Origin: Geothrix fermentans DSM 14018
GTDB lineage: Bacteria; Acidobacteriota; Holophagae; Holophagales; Holophagaceae
Assembly (NCBI RefSeq): GCF_000428885.1
Contig: NZ_AUAU01000008.1
Span: forward strand, 62,001-126,000
DNA: 64,000 nucleotides
Direction: 5' to 3'
In this document: positions 55,835 to 64,000 of the stretch, piece after piece
How the letters are laid out: every line of letters starts with the position of its first letter
How positions within the stretch are numbered: the stretch's first letter is position 1
Position numbers and translations under genes: made by a program
The notes under the pieces: model-generated
What the model saw: only the letters and a program-made list of their open reading frames with translations
Databases searched by the model: none
What the model was told of the DNA's origin: nothing

Positions 55835-56758
55835 CTACCGTCCCGGCCCCCCGGATGGCGCAGGAGGATGCGCCAGGGCGTGGCGCAGGAAGGCCGCGGC
55901 TGGCCCCGACAGCCCGCCGCCGGCCTGGGCCCAGGAGAAGATGCGCGGGATGCTCAGGTCCGGCAGGGAAATCACCACCAGGTCCCCCCGCCCCAGCTCC
56001 CGCTGGATGCTCCACCGGGAGAGGAAGCCGATGCCCAGCCCCTGGAGGACGCAGGCCTTGATGGCCTCCGTGTCCCCCACCACCGGATCCGTGTCCCGCG
56101 GGGACCGGACCACCCGCGCCCGGCGCAGGGCCCGCTCCACCACCACCCGCGTCCCGGATCCCGGCTCCCGCCAGATCAGGGGCACCGCCGCCAGGTCCAC
56201 GGCGGTCCGCACCGAAGCCAGCGCCCCCGGCCCGCGGGCCGGACGGACGGCCACCAACTCGTCGCGCAGGTAGGGCTGCAGGGACAGGCCCGGCGCCCGG
56301 GTGAGCCCCTCCACCAGGGCCAGGGGGATCCGCCCCTCCTTCACCCAGGCCAGCACCTCGTCGGTGTTGCCCACGTCCAGGCCCAGGGGCGAGGCCGGGC
56401 GCCCGGCCAGGAAGGCCCGCAGCAGCGGGGGCAGGATGTAGGCGGCCGCCGTGGTGCTCGCGCCCACCCGCAGCGCCCCTCCGGCTGGCGCGTCCGCCCG
56501 GACCCGCTCCCCCGCCTCCTCCAGCAGGCGGTGGACGCGGCGGGCGTAGTCCAGCAGCACCCGGCCGCTCTCCGTGAGTTGCATCCCCGAGACGTGGCGC
56601 GTGAAGAGGGGCCGCCCCAGGTCCGCCTCCAGCTGCCGGATCTGGGCCGTCACGGCGGGCTGGGACAGGTTCAGGGCCCGGGCGGCGCCAGAGACCTGGC
56701 CCGCCTGGGCCACCACGCGGAAGGTCTCGAGGCGGCGCGGATCCAGGTCCCGGAGCAA
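55835..56758 (-). CDS. LysR-family transcriptional regulator
   Basis: 307 residues from a TTG start with GGAGG 4 bases upstream. N-terminal helix-turn-helix (LETFRVVAQAGQVSGAARAL, LSQPAVTAQIRQLEADLG), then the periplasmic-binding-like effector domain (LRVGASTTAAAYILPPLL, EPGSGTRVVVERAL). It is divergent from a YeiH-type transporter gene with an AT-rich gap, the usual LysR-target layout; in Escherichia coli YeiE/YeiH form such a pair linked to sulfite. Likely ligand: a sulfur oxyanion. Confidence 0.88.
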   Translation of the reverse strand: MLRDLDPRRLETFRVVAQAGQVSGAARALNLSQPAVTAQIRQLEADLGRPLFTRHVSGMQLTESGRVLLDYARRVHRLLEEAGERVRADAPAGGALRVGASTTAAAYILPPLLRAFLAGRPASPLGLDVGNTDEVLAWVKEGRIPLALVEGLTRAPGLSLQPYLRDELVAVRPARGPGALASVRTAVDLAAVPLIWREPGSGTRVVVERALRRARVVRSPRDTDPVVGDTEAIKACVLQGLGIGFLSRWSIQRELGRGDLVVISLPDLSIPRIFSWAQAGGGLSGPAAAFLRHALAHPPAPSGGPGR

Positions 56759-56839
56759 AAGGCCTCCATTTGTTTTGATGATGTCCTATTCATAGTATCG
56801 ATTATTTTTTTGGATAGTTTAGGTCTAGCCTCGGATTCC

Positions 56840-57793
56840 ATGGAACGATCCGCCTCCGCCCTCCTGCTCCTCGGCACCCTACTGGCCCTGGCCCCCTTCA
56901 CGCCCGCGGCGGCGGCGCTGGTGGGAGGCGCGGTCCTTGCCCTCACTGTGGGAAACCCCCGGGCGGCGCTCACCCGGGCCTGGACCCACCGCCTGTTGCC
57001 CCTGGCCGTCATCGGCCTGGGCGCCGACATGGACCTGCGGGCCGTGGCGAAGGCGGGCCTCCACGGCCTGGGCTACACGGCCCTGAGCCTGGTCCTGGTG
57101 CTGACCCTGGGCCTCTGGCTGGCGCGGGTCCTGAAGGTGGACCGCGAAGCCGGCCTGCTCATCTCCGTGGGCACGGCCATCTGCGGCGGCAGCGCCATCG
57201 CCGCCGTGGCGCCGGTGGTGCGCGCCCGGGAGCAGGCCATCTCCATCGCGCTGGCCACGGTGTTCCTGCTGAACTCGGCGGCCCTGGTGGTCTTCCCGCC
57301 CCTCGGCCACGCCACGGGCCTGGGCCAGGACGCCTTCGGCCTCTGGTCGGCCCTGGCCATCCACGACACCAGCTCCGTGGTGGGCGCCGGGCTGGCCTAC
57401 GGTCCCCGGGCGCTGGAGGTGGCCACCACCGTGAAGCTGGCGCGCGCCCTGTGGATCGTGCCCCTCACCCTCGGCCTCGGCTGGGCCCTGGCCCGCCGCG
57501 AGCCCGCCGCCGCGGACGCGCCGGCCGTGAAGAAGCCCTGGTTCATCGCCGGCTTCCTGGCCATGGCCGCGCTCGTCACCTTCGTGCCCGCCCTGCAGGT
57601 ACCCGGGCACTACGTGGCCCTGGCCGCCCGCCGGGCGCTGGTGCTCACCCTCTTCCTCATCGGCGCGGGCCTCAGCCGCGAGGCCCTGCGCAGCGTGGGC
57701 CTGCGGCCCTTCCTCCAGGGCCTTCTCCTGTGGCTGATCGTGGGCTCCCTGGGTCTCGGGGCGGTGAAGCTGGGACTGCTCTCCATTGGATGA
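56840..57793 (+). CDS. YeiH/UPF0324-family putative sulfate exporter
   Basis: 317 residues, about ten membrane helices. Family motifs: PLAVIGLGADMDLRAVAKAG, VGTAICGGSAIAAVAPVV, ALATVFLLNSAALVVFPPLG, and AIHDTSSVVGAGLAYG. Function is inferred from the family only. It is divergent from the LysR gene; no ribosome site is obvious before the ATG. Confidence 0.85.
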   Translation: MERSASALLLLGTLLALAPFTPAAAALVGGAVLALTVGNPRAALTRAWTHRLLPLAVIGLGADMDLRAVAKAGLHGLGYTALSLVLVLTLGLWLARVLKVDREAGLLISVGTAICGGSAIAAVAPVVRAREQAISIALATVFLLNSAALVVFPPLGHATGLGQDAFGLWSALAIHDTSSVVGAGLAYGPRALEVATTVKLARALWIVPLTLGLGWALARREPAAADAPAVKKPWFIAGFLAMAALVTFVPALQVPGHYVALAARRALVLTLFLIGAGLSREALRSVGLRPFLQGLLLWLIVGSLGLGAVKLGLLSIG

Positions 57794-57858
57794 TGGACCA
57801 CCATCGGGCCAGGCCGAAAACCTCATGCGGCACGCCTGCTCACGAAAAAACAGGATGG

Positions 57859-57957
57859 AAGCGGAGGTCCACGGAAAGGCGGAGGGGAGCGGAGAAAACG
57901 GCTTTCCAAAGGGGGTTCATCCTCCGCTTTCCTCCGTTACTCTGCAAACCTCCGCTT
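57859..57957. repeat. inverted-repeat element 5 (GCGGAGG type)
   Basis: Arms AAGCGGAGGT (57859-57868) and ACCTCCGCTT (57948-57957) enclose several imperfect GCGGAGG and CCTCCGC units on the two sides. It fills the gap between the YeiH gene and the gamma-carbonic anhydrase gene. Confidence 0.6.
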
Positions 57958-58007
57958 ATCAATTTCCTTGGCCCCCGATCCCACAACCCCGAATGTCTGA
58001 GGTCCGC

Positions 58008-58589
58008 ATGATCCGCCCCTTCCAAGGCATGGTTCCCCGGCTCGGGCATCGCGTCTTCATTCCGGACAACGCGCTGGTGCTGGGCGATGTGGAGGTGGGC
58101 GACGACGCCAGCCTCTGGTTCAACTGCATCGTCCGCGGGGACGTGAACTGGATCCGCATCGGCGCCCGCACCAACATCCAGGACGCCAGCTGCCTGCACG
58201 TCACCAACGGGAAGTGGCCCCTGCTCATCGAGGAGGAGGTGAGCATCGCCCACCACGTGATGCTGCACGGCTGCACCATCCGCAAGGGCGCCCTCATCGG
58301 CATGAGCACCACCATCATGGACGGCGCCGAGATCGGCGAGGGCTGCCTCGTGGCCGCGGGGAGCCTGGTGCGCGAGGGCTTCCAGGCCCCGCCCCACAGC
58401 CTGGTGGCGGGCTGGCCCGCCACGGTGAAGGGTCCTCTCAGCGACAAGCAGCGGGAGCTCGTGGCCAGCGTCTGGACCCGCTACGTGCGCTACAAGGAGG
58501 CCTACTTCGCCGACGGCTGGCCCGTGGCGGAGGCCCCGGCCATTCCGGAGCCCAGATCGGGCTTCGCGGAGGGGCACCCCTTCCCGTGA
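58008..58589 (+). CDS. gamma-carbonic anhydrase family protein
   Basis: 193 residues from ATG 58008 (GAGGT 4 bases upstream). Left-handed beta-helix of hexapeptide repeats (VLGDVEVGDDASLWFNCIV, GDVNWIRIGARTNIQDASCL). Zn-ligand histidines appear in LHVTNG and AHHVMLHGC, with the Arg/Asp of RGD. Such YrdA/CaiE-like proteins may hydrate CO2; many have unproven activity. The C-terminal helix includes ELVASVWTRYVRYKEAYF. Confidence 0.88.
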   Translation: MIRPFQGMVPRLGHRVFIPDNALVLGDVEVGDDASLWFNCIVRGDVNWIRIGARTNIQDASCLHVTNGKWPLLIEEEVSIAHHVMLHGCTIRKGALIGMSTTIMDGAEIGEGCLVAAGSLVREGFQAPPHSLVAGWPATVKGPLSDKQRELVASVWTRYVRYKEAYFADGWPVAEAPAIPEPRSGFAEGHPFP

Positions 58590-58592
58590 GCC

Positions 58593-59330
58593 TCAGTTCC
58601 CGGCGGCAGGCATGTCAGCGGGCGGGTTCACCACCTCCCAGCCATCCTCGGTGCGGCCCTGCACCTGCTCCTGGGTGTGGGTGACCACCTCGCGCTCGAG
58701 AAGGTGATCCTCCCCCCCCCGGCGGACCCGCGCCTGGAGCTTGATGGACCAGGTGGTGACGCCCGCATCCTCCTCGCGGCCCGCGTAGACCATGACCGTC
58801 CCGGCGGCGCCGGCCTGGCCGGCCTCGAGCGCCGCCGCCTTCGGATCCACCGGGTTCTTCAGGCCCTGCAGGAGGGGGTCCTTCAGCAGCTCGCCGATGA
58901 TGGCCTCCTGCGGCGCCGGCTGGCCCGGGTTCCGGCTCTGCCAGGCGAGCACCGCGGCCTCGGCCCGGGCGTGGACCTGGTCGAGGTTGCGCTGGACGGC
59001 GAGCTCCCGGGCCCGCTCCCGCTGGACCAGCAGGGCCGGGATGGCGATGGCGCTGACGATGCCCACGAAGGGCAGCATCACCACCGGGAGCACCAGCCCG
59101 ATGATCCCCGTCACGAGCCCCGTCGACGGCACGGGCGCGAAGGTCTGCGGATCGGTCTTGGCCAGGCGCTTGGCCTTGGCCTGCTGCACCAGGGCCACGA
59201 TGCCCAGGACGATGGCCACGGGGATGCCCACGCAGGTGAGGGCGGAGACGATGGCGAGGATGCCGCAGACCTTGGCGGCCTTGGCGCCGGGTGCAGGGAT
59301 CAGCGCGGACGTCGGGAAGGCGTCGGACAT
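58593..59330 (-). CDS. DUF4190-like membrane protein
   Basis: 245 residues from ATG 59330 (GGAG 6 bases upstream). Two membrane segments (KVCGILAIVSALTCVGIPVA, GLVTGIIGLVLPVVMLPFVG) joined by a short basic loop, then a soluble region of about 130 residues starting with a helix (LLVQRERARELAVQRNLDQV). The pattern resembles DUF4190 proteins. Function unknown. It is convergent with the carbonic anhydrase gene, 3 bases apart. Confidence 0.7.
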   Translation of the reverse strand: MSDAFPTSALIPAPGAKAAKVCGILAIVSALTCVGIPVAIVLGIVALVQQAKAKRLAKTDPQTFAPVPSTGLVTGIIGLVLPVVMLPFVGIVSAIAIPALLVQRERARELAVQRNLDQVHARAEAAVLAWQSRNPGQPAPQEAIIGELLKDPLLQGLKNPVDPKAAALEAGQAGAAGTVMVYAGREEDAGVTTWSIKLQARVRRGGEDHLLEREVVTHTQEQVQGRTEDGWEVVNPPADMPAAGN

Positions 59331-59448
59331 GGGAGTCTCCAATGGGGATGCATCCAGCTTCCCAGAAGACGGGGTTTTCCAGAAGGCGGCGCGATCTGGA
59401 AGATCGTCCCTCCCGCGGGTTGACAGGCTGGGCTAGACTCTCGGGATC

Positions 59449-60528
59449 ATGTCCCCCCTGCTGATCCTCCGCGTCCACGCCGATCTGCGCCTCGGGTTGG
59501 GGCACGTGGCCAGGGCCCTGGCGCTCGAGGAGGCCTGGCGCGCCCTCGGCGGCACGGCCTGCATCGCCGCTTCGGGAGACGATCGCGCCCGGCGTGTGGG
59601 CGGCGGCCGCCATCCCTTCCTGGACCAGGCTCTGCCCTGTGAAGCCACCTACCTCGGCGAGCCCCTCCACGCTCCCCTGCCGGCGGAGCTGAAGGCCCGC
59701 GCCGCGGTGGTGCTCGTGGACCAGTGGGACACCAGCACCGCCTTCCTCGCGGCCCTGCGGCCCCTGAAGGTGGCGGTGATGGAGGATGACACCGAGGCCC
59801 ACGAGACGGCGGATCTGCTCTTCCAGCCCTTCCTGGAGGGCGTGCGCTGGCCGGACCACCCCGTGAAGGTGGTGGACGGACGCAAGGTGCGGCCCTACGA
59901 GACGACCTCCGGCGCCTGCCGCGTGGTGCGCGGGTCCAACTTCATCGTGGTGGACAAGGCCGCCCTGGAGCTGCGGCCCAAGCGGGTGCCCCTCCAGCCC
60001 CTGGCCGTCCACAAGCTGCTGGTCACCTTCGGCGGCAGCGATGGCCCCAACCTGGCGCAGAAGGCCTTCGACACCCTGGCCCGCCTGGTGGCCGAGGACC
60101 GCTGGCACGGCGCCTGCACGCTGCTGGCCCCCAACGGCATCCAGGGCGACCCCTTCCCCGGCTGCACGGTGGTGAAGAGCCTCCCGGGCCTCACCCGGCG
60201 CATCCCGGAGCACGACGCCCTCTGGTGCTCAGCCGGGGTGACCCTGGCCGAGGCCCTGTGCGTGGGCGTCCCCGCGGCGGTCTGGGGCCAGAACGACCGG
60301 CAGCACACCATCCTGGCGGACTTGGCCATGGCCAACGGCTGCTTCGACCTGGGTGTGGGCCCCGAGGCGGACCTGGGCATCGTGCGGGAGGCCCTGGCCC
60401 AGTGGCTGGGCCCCGAGGGCCAGGACAACCGCCAGGAGCAGGTGCGCGACGGCATGGCCCTCGTGGACGGCCTGGGCGCCTCGCGCATCGCGCAGGAGCT
60501 GTGGCGGTTGGCGGAGCCCCAGGCCTGA
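59449..60528 (+). CDS. PseG-like GT-B fold sugar-nucleotide hydrolase or glycosyltransferase
   Basis: 359 residues. The start LRVHADLRLGLGHVARALAL matches the R-x-D-x5-G-x-G-H-x2-R motif of PseG/SpsG proteins. The second half has LLVTFGGSDGPNLAQKAF and a donor-site segment WCSAGVTLAEALCVGVPAAV and QNDRQHTILADLA. PseG removes UDP in pseudaminic acid synthesis, but no other pse genes are near, so the substrate is unclear. Confidence 0.75.
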   Translation: MSPLLILRVHADLRLGLGHVARALALEEAWRALGGTACIAASGDDRARRVGGGRHPFLDQALPCEATYLGEPLHAPLPAELKARAAVVLVDQWDTSTAFLAALRPLKVAVMEDDTEAHETADLLFQPFLEGVRWPDHPVKVVDGRKVRPYETTSGACRVVRGSNFIVVDKAALELRPKRVPLQPLAVHKLLVTFGGSDGPNLAQKAFDTLARLVAEDRWHGACTLLAPNGIQGDPFPGCTVVKSLPGLTRRIPEHDALWCSAGVTLAEALCVGVPAAVWGQNDRQHTILADLAMANGCFDLGVGPEADLGIVREALAQWLGPEGQDNRQEQVRDGMALVDGLGASRIAQELWRLAEPQA

Positions 60529-60537
60529 AATCCCGGC

Positions 60538-60566
60538 TTGACCCCGCGTCCCCTCAACGATAAGCT
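60538..60566 (+). promoter_or_regulatory. sigma-70 promoter of rplM-rpsI
   Basis: TTGACC, 17 bases, TAAGCT. Start of transcription would be near 60573, giving a leader of about 60 bases before rplM. Confidence 0.75.
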
Positions 60567-60635
60567 TTCCCTTCTGTGGACTCGCCTCCCCTGGGGTGGT
60601 GTCTCCGCAGCCCGACCGTGATCCCGGAGCAGGCC

Positions 60636-61070
60636 ATGAGCACGTACTTCCCGAAAGCCAATGATCTGAAGCGCCAGTGGTTCCTGGTGGATGCCACCGG
60701 CATTCCCGTGGGCCGCCTGAGCACCGCCGTCGCGGACGTCCTCTCCGGCAAGAACAAGCCGACCTGGACCCCCTTCCTCGACACCGGCGACCACGTCATC
60801 GTCATCAACGCCGAGAAGGCGGTGCTGACCGGCAAGAAGGGCGTGCAGAAGTTCTACCGCCGCACCACCACCCAGCCCGGCTCCATGAAGGAGGTCAAGG
60901 CCGAGGTGATGAAGGGCACCTTCCCCGAGCGCATCATCGAGAGCGCGGTCAAGGGCATGCTGCCCAAGGGCCCCCTCGGCCGGGCGATGTACCGCAAGCT
61001 CAAGGTCTACGCCGGCCCCGAGCACGAGCAGGCCGCCCAGCAGCCCCAGATCCTGACCATCCAGAAGTAG
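60636..61070 (+). CDS. rplM: 50S ribosomal protein L13
   Basis: 144 residues from ATG 60636 (GGAG upstream). L13 blocks: [72 protein letters not shown]. First gene of the usual rplM-rpsI operon with a 13-base gap. Confidence 0.97.
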   Translation: MSTYFPKANDLKRQWFLVDATGIPVGRLSTAVADVLSGKNKPTWTPFLDTGDHVIVINAEKAVLTGKKGVQKFYRRTTTQPGSMKEVKAEVMKGTFPERIIESAVKGMLPKGPLGRAMYRKLKVYAGPEHEQAAQQPQILTIQK

Positions 61071-61083
61071 AGGCGAGGAACCC

Positions 61084-61476
61084 ATGGCCATTTCCCAGAA
61101 CTACGGAACCGGTCGCCGCAAGAGTGCGGCCGCCCGCGCCTTCCTCCGTCCCGGCACCGGCAAGATCACCGTCAACGGGCGCAGCCTCGAGAGCTACTTC
61201 CCGAACGCCGTGCTCCGCATGATGGTCCACCAGCCCCTGGTGCTGGCCGACCTCGACGGCAAGTTCGACATGGTCATCAGCGTCACCGGCGGCGGCCCCG
61301 CCGGCCAGGCCTCGGCCATCCGCATGGGCATCTCCCGCGCCCTGCTGGGCTACAACGAGCAGCTCAAGTCCCTCCTGCGCGGCGCCGGCCTCCTGACCCG
61401 CGACCCCCGCATGAAGGAGCGCAAGAAGCCCGGTCGCAAGGCTGCACGTCGCCGGTTCCAGTTCAGCAAGCGCTAA
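61084..61476 (+). CDS. rpsI: 30S ribosomal protein S9
   Basis: 130 residues. Begins [20 protein letters not shown], with the conserved C-terminal [14 protein letters not shown] that reaches the P-site tRNA. Follows rplM and ends with a terminator. Confidence 0.97.
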   Translation: MAISQNYGTGRRKSAAARAFLRPGTGKITVNGRSLESYFPNAVLRMMVHQPLVLADLDGKFDMVISVTGGGPAGQASAIRMGISRALLGYNEQLKSLLRGAGLLTRDPRMKERKKPGRKAARRRFQFSKR

Positions 61477-61486
61477 TCGTTCTCTG

Positions 61487-61520
61487 GAAGGGGGAGCCAT
61501 CCGGTTCCCCCTTCTGTTTC
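61487..61520 (+). terminator. terminator of rplM-rpsI
   Basis: 12-bp stem GAAGGGGGAGCC/GGTTCCCCCTTC (one G-T pair) with an ATCC loop, then TGTTTC. Confidence 0.75.
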
Positions 61521-61623
61521 TCCGGTCCGCATCTGCGGACGATTCGGGCGAAGGGATCCAACCCCGAGCCTTCCATCCCACCCGCGGCACCTTCACCCAC
61601 GCCGCTTGACCAGGGAGGCCAGC

Positions 61624-62376
61624 ATGGCTGCCATCCAGATGAAGGAACTCCTCGAGGCCGGTGCCCACTTCGGACACCAGACCAAGCGCTGGAACCCCAA
61701 GATGAAGAAGTACATCTTCGGGGCCCGCAACAGCATCTACATCATCGACCTCCAGAAGACCCTGCGCCTCTGGAACACCGCGGCCAACTTCCTGACCAAG
61801 GCCGCCAGCGAGGGGAAGAACTTCCTCTTCGTGGCCACCAAGCCCCAGGCCCAGGAGCTCATCGCCGAGCAGGCCGCCCGCTGCGGCGCCTTCTACGTCA
61901 ACAACCGCTGGCTGGGCGGCATGCTGACCAACTTCGCCACCATCAAGAAGAGCCTGGAGAAGTTCCGCGAGATCGAGGCCACCCTGGCCGATCCCGCCCG
62001 CACGGCCATGCTCTCCAAGAAGGAGCTGCTGACCCTCAACCGCACCCGCCTGAAGCTGGAGGCCTCCTTCCACGGCATCCGCGACATGCGCTCGCTGCCC
62101 GAGGTCATCTTCGTCATCGACCCGCACCGCGAGGACATCGCCGTCACCGAGGCCAAGAAGCTCGGCATCAAGGTCGTGGGCATCGTGGACACCAACTGCG
62201 ACCCCGACATGGTGGACTACGTGATCCCCGCCAATGACGACGCCATCCGCTCCATCCTGCTCTTCTCCGAGCGCGTGGCCGACTCCATCCTCGAGGGCCG
62301 CCAGTCCTTCCGCGACAAGGGCGACAGCGACGAGATGAAGAAGATGATGGCCGAGAAGATGGAAGTCGAAGGCTAA
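61624..62376 (+). CDS. rpsB: 30S ribosomal protein S2
   Basis: 250 residues from ATG 61624 (GGGAGG 5 bases upstream). S2 motifs: [80 protein letters not shown]. First gene of rpsB-tsf-pyrH. Confidence 0.97.
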   Translation: MAAIQMKELLEAGAHFGHQTKRWNPKMKKYIFGARNSIYIIDLQKTLRLWNTAANFLTKAASEGKNFLFVATKPQAQELIAEQAARCGAFYVNNRWLGGMLTNFATIKKSLEKFREIEATLADPARTAMLSKKELLTLNRTRLKLEASFHGIRDMRSLPEVIFVIDPHREDIAVTEAKKLGIKVVGIVDTNCDPDMVDYVIPANDDAIRSILLFSERVADSILEGRQSFRDKGDSDEMKKMMAEKMEVEG

Positions 62377-62385
62377 GGACAACCA

Positions 62386-62480
62386 CACTCGCAGAGGATG
62401 CGGAGACAGCGGAGGTCGCAGAGAAGGACACGGATCTGTTCCTCTGCGGCCTCCTTTTCCTCTGCGCCCCTCGGCGAGTG
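62386..62480. repeat. inverted-repeat element 6 (GCAGAGG type) between rpsB and tsf
   Basis: Outer arms CACTCGCAGAGG (62386-62397) and CCTCGGCGAGTG (62469-62480), 11 of 12 paired, with inner GCAGAG/CTCTGC units. TTTTT follows at once on the plus strand, so it can act as a terminator or attenuator inside the operon. Confidence 0.65.
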
Positions 62481-62511
62481 TTTTTCAAGTTCGAACTTAT
62501 GAGGAGATGAC

Positions 62512-63162
62512 ATGGCATTCACCGCCAATGACGTGAAGAACCTGCGCGAGAAGACCGGCCTCGGCATGATGGACTGCAAGAAGGCCCTGGAGGAGAACAA
62601 CGGCGACATGGAGCAGGCCGTCGAGTGGCTCCGCAAGAAGGGCCTGGCCGCCTCCGCCAAGAAGGCCGACCGCATCGCCGCCGAGGGCATCGTCGAGGCC
62701 TACATCCACCCCGGCGGCCGCGTGGGCGTCCTGGTGGAAGTCAACGCCGAGACCGACTTCGTGGCCCGCAACGAGGCCTTCCAGCGCATGGTGAAGGAGA
62801 TCGCCATGCACATCGCCGCCGCCGATCCCGCGCCCCGGTTCGTCACCAAGGAGGAAGTCACCCAGGACTTCCTCGACACCGAGAAGCGCATCGCCATGGA
62901 GCAGGCCCTGGCCACCGGCAAGCCCCAGAACATCGTCGAGCGCATCGTCGAGGGCAAGATGAACAGCATCTTCAAGGAGGTCTGCCTCCTGGAGCAGCCC
63001 TTCATCATGAACCCCGACCTCACGGTGCAGCAGTACCTGTCCCAGAAGACCGCGGAGATCGGCGAGAAGCTGAGCGTCCGCCGCTTCACGAAGTACATCA
63101 TGGGCGAGGGCCTCGAGAAGCGCAGCGAGAACTTCGCCGCGGAAGTCGCCGCCGCCAAGTAG
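62512..63162 (+). CDS. tsf: translation elongation factor Ts (short form)
   Basis: 216 residues, AGGAG before the ATG. UBA-like N-terminus ([20 protein letters not shown] variant, [18 protein letters not shown]) and the core [19 protein letters not shown]. It has a single subdomain of the core, like the short EF-Ts of Thermus, rather than the 280-residue form. It recharges EF-Tu with GTP. Confidence 0.96.
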   Translation: MAFTANDVKNLREKTGLGMMDCKKALEENNGDMEQAVEWLRKKGLAASAKKADRIAAEGIVEAYIHPGGRVGVLVEVNAETDFVARNEAFQRMVKEIAMHIAAADPAPRFVTKEEVTQDFLDTEKRIAMEQALATGKPQNIVERIVEGKMNSIFKEVCLLEQPFIMNPDLTVQQYLSQKTAEIGEKLSVRRFTKYIMGEGLEKRSENFAAEVAAAK

Positions 63163-63173
63163 CGTTTTACCTG

Positions 63174-63211
63174 CTACAAAAAGGGCGGCCATCTGGCCGC
63201 CCTTTTTGTAG
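63174..63211 (+). terminator. terminator after tsf
   Basis: 17-bp stem with ATCT loop, CTACAAAAAGGGCGGCC pairing with its complement, and CTTTTTGTAG on the far side. Strong, and symmetrical in sequence, so it may act on either strand. Confidence 0.85.
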
Positions 63212-63239
63212 GTGAGAACAGCATTCAGATGGAGCCCCG

Positions 63240-63944
63240 ATGAAATTCAAGCGCATCCTCCTCAAACTCTCCGGCGAGGCCCTCATGGGCGAGCAGAAGG
63301 GGGGCATCGACCCGGCGGTGGTCAACATGATCGCCGATCAGGTGAAGGCCATCCGGGAGCTGGGCGTGGAGGTGGGCCTCGTCATCGGCGGCGGCAACAT
63401 CTTCCGCGGCGTGGCGGGCGCCACCAAGGGCATGGACCGCACCACCGCCGACCACATGGGCATGCTGGCCACCATGATCAACGCCTTGGCCCTCCAGGAC
63501 GCCCTGGAGCACAAGGGCGTGCACACCCGCACCCTCTCGGGCCTGGAGATGCCCAAGGTGGCCGAGAGCTACATCCGGCGCCGCGCCACCCGCCACCTGG
63601 AGAAGGGTCGCGTGGTGATCTTCGGCGCGGGCACCGGCAACCCCTACTTCAGCACGGACACCGCCGCGGCCCTGCGCGGCAACGAGATCTCCGCGGACGT
63701 GGTGATGAAGGCCACCAACGTGGACGGCATCTACACCGCCGACCCCAAGAAGGACGCCACCGCCACCCGCTTCGACGACATCACGTTCCAGGAAGTGCTG
63801 GAGAAGGGCCTCAAGGTCATGGACGCCCCAGCCATCGCGCTCTGCATGGAGAACCGGCTGCCCATCCTCGTCTTCGACATGCACAAGCCCGGCAACCTGG
63901 TGGCCGCCGTGAACGGCGAGCCCGTGGGCACCCTGGTGCACTGA
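63240..63944 (+). CDS. pyrH: UMP kinase
   Basis: 234 residues, GGAG 5 bases before the ATG. Amino-acid-kinase fold of bacterial Pyr[82 protein letters not shown]. Converts UMP to UDP. The order rpsB-tsf-pyrH is conserved in bacteria. Confidence 0.97.
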   Translation: MKFKRILLKLSGEALMGEQKGGIDPAVVNMIADQVKAIRELGVEVGLVIGGGNIFRGVAGATKGMDRTTADHMGMLATMINALALQDALEHKGVHTRTLSGLEMPKVAESYIRRRATRHLEKGRVVIFGAGTGNPYFSTDTAAALRGNEISADVVMKATNVDGIYTADPKKDATATRFDDITFQEVLEKGLKVMDAPAIALCMENRLPILVFDMHKPGNLVAAVNGEPVGTLVH

Positions 63945-63958
63945 GCCCGGCGGGAACA

Positions 63959-64000
63959 TGGCCCGGTCCTGGACCCTCCCCGACGCCACGGTCCTCACGG
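63959..64000 (+). CDS. possible 5' end of the next gene (partial)
   Basis: ATG at 63959 with GGCGGGA upstream opens MARSWTLPDATVLT up to the window edge, 15 bases after pyrH. It is not the start of frr, the usual next gene. Too short to identify. Confidence 0.3.

Noticed and set aside
59419-59442. TTGACA followed by TAGACT upstream of the PseG-like gene
   Set aside because: The hexamers are only 8 bases apart, too close for sigma-70.

Overview
The window is GC-rich bacterial DNA. The gene content suggests an anaerobically respiring, metal-reducing member of the Acidobacteriota, most likely the Holophagae (Geothrix-like). This is an inference from OmcA/MtrC-type decaheme lipoproteins, alternative complex III, a nar locus and Rrf2 regulators; no 16S gene is present to test it.

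Layout. 1-2.2 kb: the 3' part of a dihydroorotate-dehydrogenase-like gene and two convergent Rrf2 regulators. 2.4-17.4 kb, minus strand: an extracellular electron-transfer cluster with four decaheme outer-membrane lipoproteins, a small secreted helix-hairpin-helix protein, two smaller multiheme lipoproteins and an outer-membrane beta-barrel. 17.9-23.7 kb, plus: indolepyruvate:ferredoxin oxidoreductase (iorAB), an ADP-forming acyl-CoA synthetase, a YwiC-like membrane protein and a third Rrf2 regulator. 23.8-28.5 kb, plus: a five-gene operon for a cytoplasmic molybdoenzyme with a four-cluster ferredoxin, a Rieske protein and membrane subunits. 28.7-43.7 kb, minus: a run of diheme cytochrome c, narGHJI and the complete alternative complex III (actA, actB, actC, an actDE fusion, actF). 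44-54 kb: a fourth Rrf2 regulator, two NarK transporters, a TDT-family transporter, a two-component system, moeA and a CRP/FNR-family regulator. 53.9-64 kb: housekeeping genes (efp, tRNA-Val, aminotransferase, LysR/YeiH pair, gamma-carbonic anhydrase, rplM-rpsI, rpsB-tsf-pyrH).

How it fits together. Quinol oxidation can be routed to extracellular acceptors (decaheme/porin conduit), to nitrate (NarGHI) or through alternative complex III. The two molybdoenzymes explain the nearby moeA, and NarK1/NarK2 would supply nitrate and export nitrite.

Regulation. Palindromes of the type TGTGA-N6-TCACA lie upstream of both 5'-end Rrf2 genes, three of the four decaheme genes, narK1 and the CRP/FNR-family gene itself. 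That regulator carries the R-E-x3-R recognition-helix pattern known to read this half-site. Around four of these palindromes (the second Rrf2 gene and three decaheme genes) about 90 bp of promoter and leader DNA is shared, as if the regulator promoter had been copied in front of the cytochrome genes. The first Rrf2 gene has a divergent version.

Other notable structure. Six intergenic inverted-repeat elements built from degenerate short units sit mostly inside operons, including nar-act and rpsB-tsf. Many very long antisense open frames are GC-driven shadows and are not annotated.
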